Source: Azonexus hydrophilus
Lineage (GTDB): Bacteria; Pseudomonadota; Gammaproteobacteria; Burkholderiales; Rhodocyclaceae
Direction of reading: 5' to 3'
DNA length: 64,000 bases
NCBI RefSeq assembly: GCF_001956855.1
Contig: NZ_MTHD01000003.1
Location: forward strand, 1-64,000
Shown here: positions 37,844 to 45,826 of the stretch, in pieces
Numbering within the stretch: position 1 is the first letter of the stretch
Layout: the number at the start of each line of letters is the position of its first letter
Notes under the pieces: generated by a model
Told to the model about the DNA's origin: nothing
Databases searched by the model: none
Seen by the model: only the letters and a program-made list of their open reading frames with translations
Position numbers and translations under genes: made by a program

Positions 37844-38776
37844 TTATTGCGCCGCCTCGAAACGCAGATAGGCGCGGTTGATGTTGCCGCGATGCAGTTC
37901 GTCGAAATTTTTCAGGTGGCGAAAGTCCGGTGCATCCTTCAGCGCACCGACGGCGGCATCGACGCCGGCCATGTCCTCGGCAAACTTGCGCGTGCCAGAG
38001 ACGAGGAAGCGCAGGTAGTCGCCGGTTTCGCGCTGCGCCTGCGCCACGTCGCAGACCCTGCCGTGCCCCGGCACGATGCGTGCGGGCTGCAGCGCAATTG
38101 CCTGATCAAAGGCGGCCAGCCAGGTTTCGGCGTTGCTCTCGGGCAGGATGCCAAGCATGCGGTCGACGTAGATGTGGTCGCCGGTGAACAGGATTTTTTC
38201 CTGCGGCAGCCAGACTACGACATCGCCAGCGAAATGGGCGTCGGCAAAATAGCGGATTTCAAGCGTGCGGCCAGCCAGCGTCAGATGGGCGCTGTCGCCA
38301 GGCTGAGGCCGCTCGGCGACGGTCGGGCGAGTGTCCTGCAACTGCTCGCGCAGTACGCCGGACAGCGCTTCGATCTGGGCCCGGCCGAGTTTTTGCTGGC
38401 TGACGGTGGTGCGTTGCAGGGCGATGATTTCGGCACCTTGCGCTGCGAAATAGCCGTTACCCAGCCAGCGGTGATCCTGGACACCGGTATTGATCACCCA
38501 TTTCACCGGCTTGCCGGTCAGCTTCCTGGCTTCGGTCTCCAGCAGTCTGGCGGCTGCTGCCGAGGCGCCGGAATCGATCAGGATGGTGCCGTCCGGCGTA
38601 TCGATGACGCCAAAGTTGGCATTCAGTCCGTAGTTCTCGTACAGCCGGCCGCCGGTCGGGCCGATCAGCGCGAAGATGCCGTCAGCCAGTTTTTCGACCT
38701 TCAGGATCGGCTCCGCCCAGACCGCCTGGGCGCACAGCAGCAAGGCGCCAAACAGCGCCAGCACGTTTTTTTTCAT
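37844..38776 (-). CDS. Periplasmic metallo-beta-lactamase-fold protein, atypical site
   Basis: A 310 aa exported protein with a Sec signal peptide (MKKNVLALFGALLLCAQAVWA). The fold is recognisable from VIDTPDGTILIDSG, KILFTGDHIYVDR and IVPGHG. The usual THxHxDH metal motif is reduced to NTGVQDH (residues 96-102), keeping the Asp-His but lacking the first two His. It may bind one metal or have a changed activity. It resembles quinoprotein-associated or Sox-associated hydrolase relatives in layout; the substrate is unknown. Confidence 0.78.
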   Translation of the reverse strand: MKKNVLALFGALLLCAQAVWAEPILKVEKLADGIFALIGPTGGRLYENYGLNANFGVIDTPDGTILIDSGASAAAARLLETEARKLTGKPVKWVINTGVQDHRWLGNGYFAAQGAEIIALQRTTVSQQKLGRAQIEALSGVLREQLQDTRPTVAERPQPGDSAHLTLAGRTLEIRYFADAHFAGDVVVWLPQEKILFTGDHIYVDRMLGILPESNAETWLAAFDQAIALQPARIVPGHGRVCDVAQAQRETGDYLRFLVSGTRKFAEDMAGVDAAVGALKDAPDFRHLKNFDELHRGNINRAYLRFEAAQ

Positions 38777-38803
38777 TGTCTCTCTCCGTTGTGGTTCATT
38801 GGT

Positions 38804-39034
38804 TTATAACCAGGTGCTGATTTTCGCACGATCCGGGACGCCGCCGGCGTGCACGACCTTGCCGTCGACAACCACGCCTGGCGTGGACATCACGCCGTAC
38901 TTCATGATCTCGGGCAAATCCTCGATTTTCGTGAGGTTGACCGCAACATTGCGTTCGGCGGCGACTTCCTCGATCAGCTTGACGGTATTGCGGCAGTTGG
39001 CACAGCCGGTGCCGAGAACCTTGATGTCTTTCAT
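38804..39034 (-). CDS. Redox-active disulfide (thioredoxin-like) protein
   Basis: A 76 aa mini-thioredoxin with GTGCANCRNT, a CxxC site at residues 11-14, and the cis-Pro segment STPGVVVDGKVV. It belongs to the small redox-active disulfide protein 2 group, often beside DUF318/ArsP permeases. It begins 10 bases after the permease stop and is surely co-transcribed with it. A role in reducing an arsenic- or metal-related partner is inference. Confidence 0.85.
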   Translation of the reverse strand: MKDIKVLGTGCANCRNTVKLIEEVAAERNVAVNLTKIEDLPEIMKYGVMSTPGVVVDGKVVHAGGVPDRAKISTWL

Positions 39035-39044
39035 GATGTGCTCC

Positions 39045-40091
39045 CTAAATGACGATGTTGAACAGATAGCCGACGACGATGATGCCGCTGGCGACGATGC
39101 CGACGTAGATGGCGATCAGCTTCACCTTGAGCGCTTTGCGCAGGATGATCATTTCCGGCAATGACAGTGCGACCACGCTCATCATGAACGCGAGCAGCGT
39201 GCCCATGGCTGCGCCCTTGCCGTACAGTGCCTCGACGATCGGGATGACGCCGGCGGTGTTGGTGTACATCGGTACGCCGATGCCGACTGCGGCCGGCACC
39301 GCCCACCAGGCGTCCTTGCCCATCAGCGTCGCCATCAATTCCTGCGGCACGTAACCGTGGATGCCGGCGCCGATGGCGATGCCAACCATCACGTAAGGCC
39401 AGACGCGGCCGACGATTTCCTTGACGCTGGCCCACGCCGAAGCGAAGCGTTCCGGCCAGGTCGGCGTGGCCATCTCGATGCTCAGCGCACCGTTCTTCTG
39501 GATGGCGACAACCCAGTCCTCAAGCAGGTGTTCCAGATTCATCCGGGTCAGGATCATGCCGGCGACCACCGCCAGCGCGATGCCGAAAGTGAAATACAGC
39601 GCCGCCACCTTCCAGCCGAACATTGCGAACAGCATGACGACGGCGATCTGGTCGATCATCGGCGCCGCGATCAGGAAGGTCAGCGTGATGCCGAGCGGCA
39701 CGCCGGCGGACAGGAAGCCGATGAACAGAGGCACCGCCGAGCACGAGCAGAACGGGGTGACGGCGCCGAGCAGCGCCGCCAGCAAATAATTGACCGAGGC
39801 GGCGCGACCGGCCAGCAAGGCCCGCGTGCGTTCCGGCGTGAAGAAGGTATGGACGATGCCCATGACGAAGACGACGCCGGTCAGCAGCAACAGCACTTTG
39901 GGCGTGTCATAGAAGAAGAAATGCAGGGCTTCGCCCAGGTGCGTCGTCCGGTCGAGGCCGAACAGGCTGATGAGCCAGTTGGCGAATTCGATCAGGTGGC
40001 TGTAGGCAGCGATCCAGAGTGTTGTGCAGAAGGCGATCAGGGCCAGCCAGGATGATGTGTGGCTTGGCGGCGAGAGGCGGAGGGCGTGCAT
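39045..40091 (-). CDS. DUF318 / ArsP-like permease
   Basis: A 348 aa membrane protein with about eight helices. TPFCSCSAVPLFIGFLSAGV is the diagnostic motif of the UPF0718 family, whose ArsP members export trivalent organoarsenicals. Start 40091 (MHALRL) is chosen over the upstream ATG at 40178. It forms an operon with the disulfide protein and diverges from an arsenate reductase at 40250. The context supports an arsenic role, but other substrates are possible. Confidence 0.82.
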   Translation of the reverse strand: MHALRLSPPSHTSSWLALIAFCTTLWIAAYSHLIEFANWLISLFGLDRTTHLGEALHFFFYDTPKVLLLLTGVVFVMGIVHTFFTPERTRALLAGRAASVNYLLAALLGAVTPFCSCSAVPLFIGFLSAGVPLGITLTFLIAAPMIDQIAVVMLFAMFGWKVAALYFTFGIALAVVAGMILTRMNLEHLLEDWVVAIQKNGALSIEMATPTWPERFASAWASVKEIVGRVWPYVMVGIAIGAGIHGYVPQELMATLMGKDAWWAVPAAVGIGVPMYTNTAGVIPIVEALYGKGAAMGTLLAFMMSVVALSLPEMIILRKALKVKLIAIYVGIVASGIIVVGYLFNIVI

Positions 40092-40249
40092 GGTTTTTCC
40101 CGAAATGCAGTGGTTGACCGTGGAGACGGATGAACCGGGAAAAAGACGCAGGCGGCGTGAAACATTTCGGTCATGCACCTGAAATCAAGGGCGCCGGGGC
40201 GGCTGATTACACTGCTGGCGAGTCATCAACCTGTATCCGGGAGGCCGTA

Positions 40250-40771
40250 ATGTCCGACGTCAAGAACGCACTTTTCCTCTGCACCGGCAATTCAGCCCGT
40301 TCGATCATGGCCGAGGCCATCATGAACGATATCAGCATCAACAAGGGACGCTTCCGCGGCTTCAGCGCCGGTAGCATGCCGAATGGCACGGTCAACCCGC
40401 TGGCCATCGAACAATTGCAGAATCTGCACCTGTCGACCGCAGGATTGCGCAGCAAATCCTGGGAAGAGTTTGCCGTACCGGGCGCGCCGCAGATGGATTT
40501 CGTCTTCACCGTCTGCGACAACGCCGCCGGCGAAGTCTGCCCGGTGTGGCCGGGGCAGCCGCTGACCGCGCACTGGGGAATTCCCGATCCGGCAGCGGTC
40601 GAGGGCAGCGATTTCGAGAAGCATCGGGCCTTTGTCGAAGCCTTCCGCCAGTTGCGCAACCGCATCGAACTGCTGGTCAACCTGCCGCTCGACAAACTCG
40701 ATCACATCGCGCTGCAGAAGCATCTGGATGATATCGGGCGTGTGCCGGAGACGGCGGCCAGCCAGGTGTGA
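40250..40771 (+). CDS. arsC: Low-molecular-weight phosphatase-type arsenate reductase
   Basis: A 173 aa protein of the LMW tyrosine phosphatase fold. The P-loop LFLCTGNSARS (CX5R) is near residue 10, with the later Cys in FTVCDNAAGEVC, as in thioredoxin-coupled ArsC. It would reduce arsenate to arsenite. GGGAGG precedes ATG 40250. A second ArsC of the same type lies in the ars operon at 44593-45093; this copy is on the other strand, divergent from the permease pair. Confidence 0.85.
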   Translation: MSDVKNALFLCTGNSARSIMAEAIMNDISINKGRFRGFSAGSMPNGTVNPLAIEQLQNLHLSTAGLRSKSWEEFAVPGAPQMDFVFTVCDNAAGEVCPVWPGQPLTAHWGIPDPAAVEGSDFEKHRAFVEAFRQLRNRIELLVNLPLDKLDHIALQKHLDDIGRVPETAASQV

Positions 40772-40854
40772 CTCCGGTTATCGTGGGGGCGAAGCGACGC
40801 GGCGATCCAGAACACGGCCTGGATTGCCCCGCTGCGCTCGCACTGACAGCATTG

Positions 40855-41400
40855 TCACGGCGGCGGGCGCGGGATGAAGCCGGCGACCTGGCCGTCGGCG
40901 TCGAAACACACCTGGCAGCCTTCGACCAGTCGTGCTTTCAGGCGCAGGCGTGCCCGCTGCAGACGGGATTTGGCGCCGGATAGCGAAATGCCGAGTTGCT
41001 CGGCGAGTGCCTGTTGCGGCTGGCCGGCAATGTCGCACAATTCGATCGCCAGCCGGTCGGCGGCCGCGAGTTCGCCGAGCACGCGCGGCAGGCACTGGGT
41101 CAACTGGTCGACCGGCGCTGGCGACTCGTTTTCGGCGGCGGCGAGGTCGTCGCTCAGCTGGCTTTGCGGGTGGCTGGCGCGCAGGCGGTCGGTCAGCGCG
41201 TTGCGGGCGACCTGAAACAGCCAGGCACGCGGGTTGTCCAGCGTGCAGAAGGCGTTGCCCTGGCGCAGCGCGCGCAGGAAGACTTCCTGCAGCAGGTCGT
41301 CGGCTTCTGCTTCGCTGTCGAGCCGGTGGCGCAGCCAGCCGCGCATTTCGCCACGGGTTTCGCGCCAGGCGTGAGTCAGGCAGGGGCGGTCGTCAGGCAT
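40855..41400 (-). CDS. ECF sigma factor, SigZ-like
   Basis: A 181 aa extracytoplasmic-function-type sigma factor. Region 2 (DDLLQEVFLRALRQ, then NPRAWLFQVARNALTDRLR) and region 4 (LAEQLGISLSGAKSRLQRAR) are both present. The C-terminal extension CQVCFDADGQVAGFIPR carries a CxxC and is characteristic of SigZ-like proteins. It overlaps the end of arsA by eight bases, so it is translationally coupled as the last gene of the ars operon. No anti-sigma factor is adjacent. Cys-based sensing is plausible but unproven. Confidence 0.82.
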   Translation of the reverse strand: MPDDRPCLTHAWRETRGEMRGWLRHRLDSEAEADDLLQEVFLRALRQGNAFCTLDNPRAWLFQVARNALTDRLRASHPQSQLSDDLAAAENESPAPVDQLTQCLPRVLGELAAADRLAIELCDIAGQPQQALAEQLGISLSGAKSRLQRARLRLKARLVEGCQVCFDADGQVAGFIPRPPP

Positions 41401-43144
41401 CGAGCTGGCGCAGGCCGTCGACGCCGACCGGCGCCACCGCCAGCCACGGCACCAGGGCGCAACGCGGCGCCAGCGTGTCGGCGACGCGGCGGATGAACGG
41501 GATTTCGTAGGCGCCGCGCAGCGACAGCAGCGGATCGTGGCTGCCGCTGGCGAGCAGGCTTTGTTCGATGACCCAGGCCCACGGCTTGATGCCGGCGCGG
41601 GCGAGGTCGCCCTGCAGGCGCTCGGCCTCGTGCACCGGCGTTGCCTCCGGCAGCGTGACGATCAGCACGTGGGTGAACGCCGGGTCGCGCAGGCGCGGCA
41701 GCAGTTGCGTCACGGCCTCCGGCATTTCGCCACGGGTGCGCAGCACTTCGCGGTGATAGGCCTCGGCGGCGTCGAGTAGCAGGATGGTGTGACCGGTTGG
41801 CGCGGTGTCGAGGACAACGAAGCCCTCGCCGCCGCGATCGACCTCGCGGGCAAACGCCCGGAAGACGGCGATTTCCTCGGTGCAGGGCGAGCGCAGGTCT
41901 TCCTCGAGCAGCGCCAGTGCGCTGGGGTCGAGCGTGCCGCGCGCCTTGCCCACGACTTCCTCGGTGTAAGCGGCCACTTCGGCGGCCGGGTCGATACGGC
42001 TGACGGAAATGCCGGCAATTTCGCCGTCCACCGCAGCAGCGATGTGCGCCGCCGGATCGGTGGTCGATAGATGCACCTTGTGCCCGCGTTTGGCCAGCGC
42101 GACCGCGACGGCGGCAGCAACGGTGGTCTTGCCGACGCCGCCCTTGCCCATGGTCATCACCACACCGTGGCCGGCTGCCGCCAGTTCGTCGATCAAGGGG
42201 CCAAGGCCGGCAGGTAACGGGGTTGAGGCATCGGACGGCCGGGTCGGCGGGCTGAGCGTTTCCGGATGGACCAGCGCGCGCAGCGCATCGAGGCCAACCG
42301 TGCCGCGTGGCAGGAAGGGTACGACCTGGCGCGGCAGTGCGCCGAGTCCCGCCGGCATGGCCAGCAGCGCATCGGCGCTGCGCTTGCTCATGGCCAGCGC
42401 GACGGCGTCGTCGGAGGCGGCGGTGAACAGGCCATTGATCGCCAGGCGGATATTGGCGATGCCAAGTTCGGCCAGTTCGTGGCGGGTGCGCTCGGCTTCG
42501 CGCAGGGCCGCCGGGTCGGCGCGGGCGACCAGCATGACACGGGTTTCGGCCGGGTCAGAGAGGCGGGCGACGGTGGCGGCGTACAGGGTTTTCTGTTTCT
42601 CCAGCCCGGCCAGCGGGCCGAGGCAGGAGGCGCCGCCCTGGTTGGTGTCGATGTAGCCGCTCCACGCCGACGGCAGCGTCAGCAGGCGCAGCGTGTGGCC
42701 GGTCGGTGCGGTGTCGAAGATGACGTGGTCGAATGCTGCGGTCGACGCCGGTTCTCCGAGCAATTTGGCGAACTCGTCGAAGGCCGCAATCTCGACCGTA
42801 CACGCGCCGGAGAACTGTTCTTCCATGCTCTGGATCGCCGCCGCTGGCAGGATGTTGCGGTAGGGCGCGACCATCCGCTCGCGGTAGGCGGCGGCCGCCG
42901 CTTCCGGATCGATGTTCAGTGCAGCCAGGCCGGGAGCGCCCTTGATTGCGGTCGCCGTGCCGGAAAGCGGCGTTTCCAGCACTTCATCAAGGTTGGAGGC
43001 CGGATCGGTACTGACGATCAGCACCCGTTTGCCCTGTTCGGCCAGCGCCAGCCCGGTCGCGCAGGACAGCGAGGTCTTGCCGACGCCGCCCTTGCCGGTG
43101 AAGAAGAGGTAGCGCGGTGTGTCGTTCAGCTCGATCATGGCCAT
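41393..43144 (-). CDS. arsA: Arsenite efflux ATPase ArsA
   Basis: A 583 aa, two-domain ATPase that energises arsenite extrusion. Each half has a deviant Walker A: FFTGKGGVGKTSL near residue 15 and MGKGGVGKTTVAA near 335. DTAPTGHTLRLL and DTAPTGHTILLL are the matching signature sequences. It works with ArsD as metallochaperone and here with an Acr3 pump rather than ArsB. The gene begins three bases after arsD ends; a second ATG lies two codons in. Confidence 0.93.
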   Translation of the reverse strand: MAMIELNDTPRYLFFTGKGGVGKTSLSCATGLALAEQGKRVLIVSTDPASNLDEVLETPLSGTATAIKGAPGLAALNIDPEAAAAAYRERMVAPYRNILPAAAIQSMEEQFSGACTVEIAAFDEFAKLLGEPASTAAFDHVIFDTAPTGHTLRLLTLPSAWSGYIDTNQGGASCLGPLAGLEKQKTLYAATVARLSDPAETRVMLVARADPAALREAERTRHELAELGIANIRLAINGLFTAASDDAVALAMSKRSADALLAMPAGLGALPRQVVPFLPRGTVGLDALRALVHPETLSPPTRPSDASTPLPAGLGPLIDELAAAGHGVVMTMGKGGVGKTTVAAAVAVALAKRGHKVHLSTTDPAAHIAAAVDGEIAGISVSRIDPAAEVAAYTEEVVGKARGTLDPSALALLEEDLRSPCTEEIAVFRAFAREVDRGGEGFVVLDTAPTGHTILLLDAAEAYHREVLRTRGEMPEAVTQLLPRLRDPAFTHVLIVTLPEATPVHEAERLQGDLARAGIKPWAWVIEQSLLASGSHDPLLSLRGAYEIPFIRRVADTLAPRCALVPWLAVAPVGVDGLRQLDA

Positions 43145-43147
43145 TTC

Positions 43148-43510
43148 TCAGCAGCAACCGGACTTCGGCGAGCAGCAGGATTTTTTCGGTGCTTCGTCGC
43201 CGCTGGTCAGTGTCAGACCGAGCTTCTGCGCCAGTTGCGCGCGTGACGGGTAGAGGCCGGTGGTGACGATCTGGCCGTCGATGGCGATGATCGGCAGGCG
43301 TTCCATGCCGGCTTCCATTTCCTTGACCACGGCGGCGTTGACCGCAAAAGCCTGCGGTTCCTGGCCGAGGTTGTAGCGCGTGACGGCGACGCTCTGTTCG
43401 CCGACCCAGGCCAGGTCGGCAGCGAACTGGACCAGTACCGGATCGACTTCAACGCCACAGATGCCAGTCGAACAGCACATGGCGGGATCGTAGACTTCAA
43501 GCTTTTTCAT
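43148..43510 (-). CDS. arsD: Arsenical metallochaperone ArsD
   Basis: A 120 aa protein that hands arsenite to ArsA and weakly represses the operon. All three Cys sets of ArsD are visible: CCSTGIC at 12-18, and the C-terminal pairs CC at about 112-113 and CC at 119-120. Position between acr3 and arsA is standard for ars operons. Confidence 0.94.
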   Translation of the reverse strand: MKKLEVYDPAMCCSTGICGVEVDPVLVQFAADLAWVGEQSVAVTRYNLGQEPQAFAVNAAVVKEMEAGMERLPIIAIDGQIVTTGLYPSRAQLAQKLGLTLTSGDEAPKKSCCSPKSGCC

Positions 43511-43525
43511 CTTCGTCTCCTGAAT

Positions 43526-44596
43526 TCAAAGGGATTTTTCGTACCAGGCCTTGCTCGAATTGACCATCTTCACCAGCCACAGCATGACCGGCACCTCGAT
43601 CAGCACGCCGACCACAGTAGCCAGCGCGGCGCCAGAGTCGAAACCGTACAGGACAATGGCAACCGCCACAGCGAGTTCGAAGAAGTTCGACGCGCCGATC
43701 ATCGTCGCCGGGCCGGCAACGTCGTGCTGGACGTGGAACTTGCGACAGAGCCAGTAGCCGATGGCGGCGATCAGCAGTCCCTGAAGCAGGATCGGCACGG
43801 CCAGCATGGCGATGATCAGCGGCTGCTTGACGATGGCTTCGCCCTGGAAGGCAAACAGCAGCACCAGCGTCGCCAGCAGCGCCATGATGGTGAATGGCCC
43901 GATGCGGTCGACCGCTTGTTTGAAGGCATTTTCACCGCCGCGCAGGAAGTGCTTGCGCAGCGCCTGGGCGATCGCCAGCGGGATGACGATGTACATCACC
44001 ACCGACAGCAGCAGCGTGTCCCACGGCACCGGGATCGCCGACACGCCGAGCAGCAGCGCGACGATGGGGGCGAAGGCGAAGACCATCACCAGGTCGTTCA
44101 GCGCCACCTGCGAAATCGTGAAATTGGCGTTGCCGCGGCACAGGTTGCTCCAGACGAAAACCATCGCCGTACAGGGCGCCGCACCAAGCAGGATCAGGCC
44201 GGCGATGTAGCTGTCGAGCTGTTCGGCCGGCAGGTAGGGGGCGAAGACGTGGCGGATGAACAGCCAGCCGAGCGCGGCCATCGTGAACGGCTTGACCGCC
44301 CAGTTGACGAACAGCGTGATGCCGATGCCGGCCTTCTGGTCCTTCACTTCATGGATCGACGCGAAGTCGATCTTCATCAGCATCGGGATGATCATCACCC
44401 AGATCAGCAGGCCGACCGGGATGTTGACCTGCGCGTACTCCAGCCGCCCGAGCGCTTGGAAAGCGGCCGGAAACCACTGGCCGAGCAGTATGCCGGCGAC
44501 GATGCAGAGCACCACCCAGACGCTCAGGTAGCGCTCGAAAAAGCCCATCGGGGCTCCGGCCGCCTGCTTGGCGGCAACACCGCACTGGGCGCTCAT
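43526..44596 (-). CDS. acr3: Arsenite efflux pump Acr3
   Basis: A 356 aa, ten-helix carrier of the Acr3 (BASS-related) family that extrudes arsenite. GAAPCTAMVFVWSNL contains the conserved Cys essential in Acr3, and FFELAVAVAI is in the later helices. Start 44596 overlaps the arsC stop by four bases (ATGA). A full copy of the repeated palindrome lies inside at 43904-43915. Confidence 0.94.
   Translation of the reverse strand: MSAQCGVAAKQAAGAPMGFFERYLSVWVVLCIVAGILLGQWFPAAFQALGRLEYAQVNIPVGLLIWVMIIPMLMKIDFASIHEVKDQKAGIGITLFVNWAVKPFTMAALGWLFIRHVFAPYLPAEQLDSYIAGLILLGAAPCTAMVFVWSNLCRGNANFTISQVALNDLVMVFAFAPIVALLLGVSAIPVPWDTLLLSVVMYIVIPLAIAQALRKHFLRGGENAFKQAVDRIGPFTIMALLATLVLLFAFQGEAIVKQPLIIAMLAVPILLQGLLIAAIGYWLCRKFHVQHDVAGPATMIGASNFFELAVAVAIVLYGFDSGAALATVVGVLIEVPVMLWLVKMVNSSKAWYEKSL
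43904..43915. repeat. Full copy of iterated palindrome GCGGTCGACCGC
   Basis: A perfect 12-bp copy within acr3. Confidence 0.8.
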
Positions 44597-45093
44597 GCTG
44601 CCGCCTCTTCGTGGATCTTGCGTGCTGCCGCCTTGATTTCTGCGGTCGACAGCGTTTCCAGGGGCAATTTGACAAAGGCTTCGACCCGTTCGCGCAGCAG
44701 TGCGTAGGCTTTCTCGAAGGCTGCGCGGCGGGCTTCCATCGGTTCGACATGCGCCGGGTCATCGATGCCCCAGTGCGCGGTGGTCGGATGCCCCGGCCAG
44801 ATCGGGCAGGTTTCGCCGGCCGCCGAAGCGCAGACAGTGAAAATGAAATCGATCTTCGGTGCATGCATGCCGACGAATTCATCCCATGACTTGCTGCGCG
44901 CCTCGGGCAACGGAACGCCGTGCTTCGCCAGCGTCTCCAGCGCCACCGGGTTGACCTTGCCGGTCGGCCGGCTGCCGGCGGAAAAGGCGCGGACACGACC
45001 GCCACCGAGATGATTGAACAACGCCTCGCCGAGAATCGAGCGGGCGGAATTGCCGGTGCACAGCACCAGCACGTTGAAGGTTTTTGCGGTCAT
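44593..45093 (-). CDS. arsC: Arsenate reductase ArsC (thioredoxin-type)
   Basis: A 166 aa LMW-phosphatase-fold arsenate reductase. VLCTGNSARSILGEALF gives the CX5R loop near residue 10; FTVCASAAGETCPIWPG supplies the resolving Cys pair. Start 45093 (MTAKTFN) overlaps the arsR stop by four bases, implying coupling. It is homologous to the divergent copy at 40250. Confidence 0.92.
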   Translation of the reverse strand: MTAKTFNVLVLCTGNSARSILGEALFNHLGGGRVRAFSAGSRPTGKVNPVALETLAKHGVPLPEARSKSWDEFVGMHAPKIDFIFTVCASAAGETCPIWPGHPTTAHWGIDDPAHVEPMEARRAAFEKAYALLRERVEAFVKLPLETLSTAEIKAAARKIHEEAAA

Positions 45094-45425
45094 GTGTTCT
45101 CCGTGGTCGCGCAGACATGCTCTTGCTCGCCGCAAGGCTCGCCGGCGCAGCAGTGGTCGGTCAGGTAGCCGAGCAGTTCGTTCATTGCCGGGTAGTTGGC
45201 CGAGTAATAAATGAAGCGGCTGGCCTGCCGGCTGCGGATCAGGCCGGCGTTGCTCAACTCCTTCAGGTGGAAGCTGAAGCTGCCGTTGGCTTCGGCGTTC
45301 AGATGGCCGGCCAGATCAGCGACGCACAAACCCTCCGGTCCGGCCTGGACAAGACGGCGAAAGATGCGCAGCCGGGTTTCGTGGGCGAGCGCCTTGAGGG
45401 CATTGGTAGCGAGTTCGATATCCAT
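45090..45425 (-). CDS. arsR: ArsR-family arsenic-responsive repressor
   Basis: A 111 aa winged-helix repressor, first gene of the operon. The helix-turn-helix ends in SFHLKELSNAGLIRSR. The classic ELCVCDL metal site is reduced to GLCVADL (only Cys34). Instead Cys92, Cys93 and Cys98, with Cys105 further on, cluster at the C-terminus (HCCAGEPC), like the arrangement in Acidithiobacillus-type ArsR. Start 45425 is chosen because an upstream ATG at 45464 would add an unconserved extension. The AT-rich promoter (TATTCTATAAAT) lies just upstream. Confidence 0.9.
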   Translation of the reverse strand: MDIELATNALKALAHETRLRIFRRLVQAGPEGLCVADLAGHLNAEANGSFSFHLKELSNAGLIRSRQASRFIYYSANYPAMNELLGYLTDHCCAGEPCGEQEHVCATTENT

Positions 45426-45490
45426 ATTTATAGAATAGTCGAAACGTCGCGCCCGGCAAAGCATTTTTTCCAGGCTTCGTTGAGACTGCT

Positions 45491-45536
45491 TCAGTCCTCG
45501 TGCAGATCGTCAATGCTGATGGCCAGCGTAATATCG
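45491..45536 (-). pseudogene. Remnant of an HTH antitoxin C-terminus
   Basis: This short stretch encodes DITLAISIDDLHED then a stop, out of frame with the neighbouring zinc-finger gene. Over about 45 bases it closely matches the 3' end of the intact HTH antitoxin gene at 45827 (encoding ALAVSIDDLRDD). It looks like the last codons of a lost duplicate antitoxin gene. There is no start or upstream body. Confidence 0.55.
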
Positions 45537-45764
45537 TCAAGCGGCGGCGTAACGTCGCAGTTCGACTTGCACGCCTTCTCTGGCGGCGGTTTCGGCGGTG
45601 TGCAGCAAATTTGCCGAAGCGGTTTCATCGATGAATTCCTCACCGCAATTGTCGCAAACCTGGGCAGGTACGTCCTTGAACAACAAGGTTGTCGAGTCCC
45701 GCTCCAACGTCACGCTGGCGAAACCGGGGCGGGTGTTGCCGCATCTGCAAATCGGGCAAATCAT
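45537..45764 (-). CDS. YgiT/MqsA-type zinc-finger protein
   Basis: A 75 aa protein with two CxxC zinc-binding pairs (CPICRC near residue 3 and VCDNCGEEF near 37), the hallmark of YgiT-type domains found in MqsA antitoxins and in partners of DUF4258 toxins. AAGGAAAC precedes ATG 45764. No toxin gene remains beside it; the upstream gap to the HTH gene is only 62 bases. It is probably an orphan or degraded toxin-antitoxin relic. Confidence 0.75.
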   Translation of the reverse strand: MICPICRCGNTRPGFASVTLERDSTTLLFKDVPAQVCDNCGEEFIDETASANLLHTAETAAREGVQVELRRYAAA

Positions 45765-45826
45765 GGCGTTTCCTTCTCTGAAGCGATTTTCAGCAAGATA
45801 TTCCACCATCCTCGTTGCCGGGGGAT

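Noticed and set aside
45765-45809. N-terminal extension of the YgiT zinc-finger protein (MVEYLAENRF...)
   Set aside because: The family begins near the first CPxC, AAGGAAAC precedes ATG 45764, and the extension shows no conserved feature. It could be a scrap of a lost toxin gene but is too short to call.
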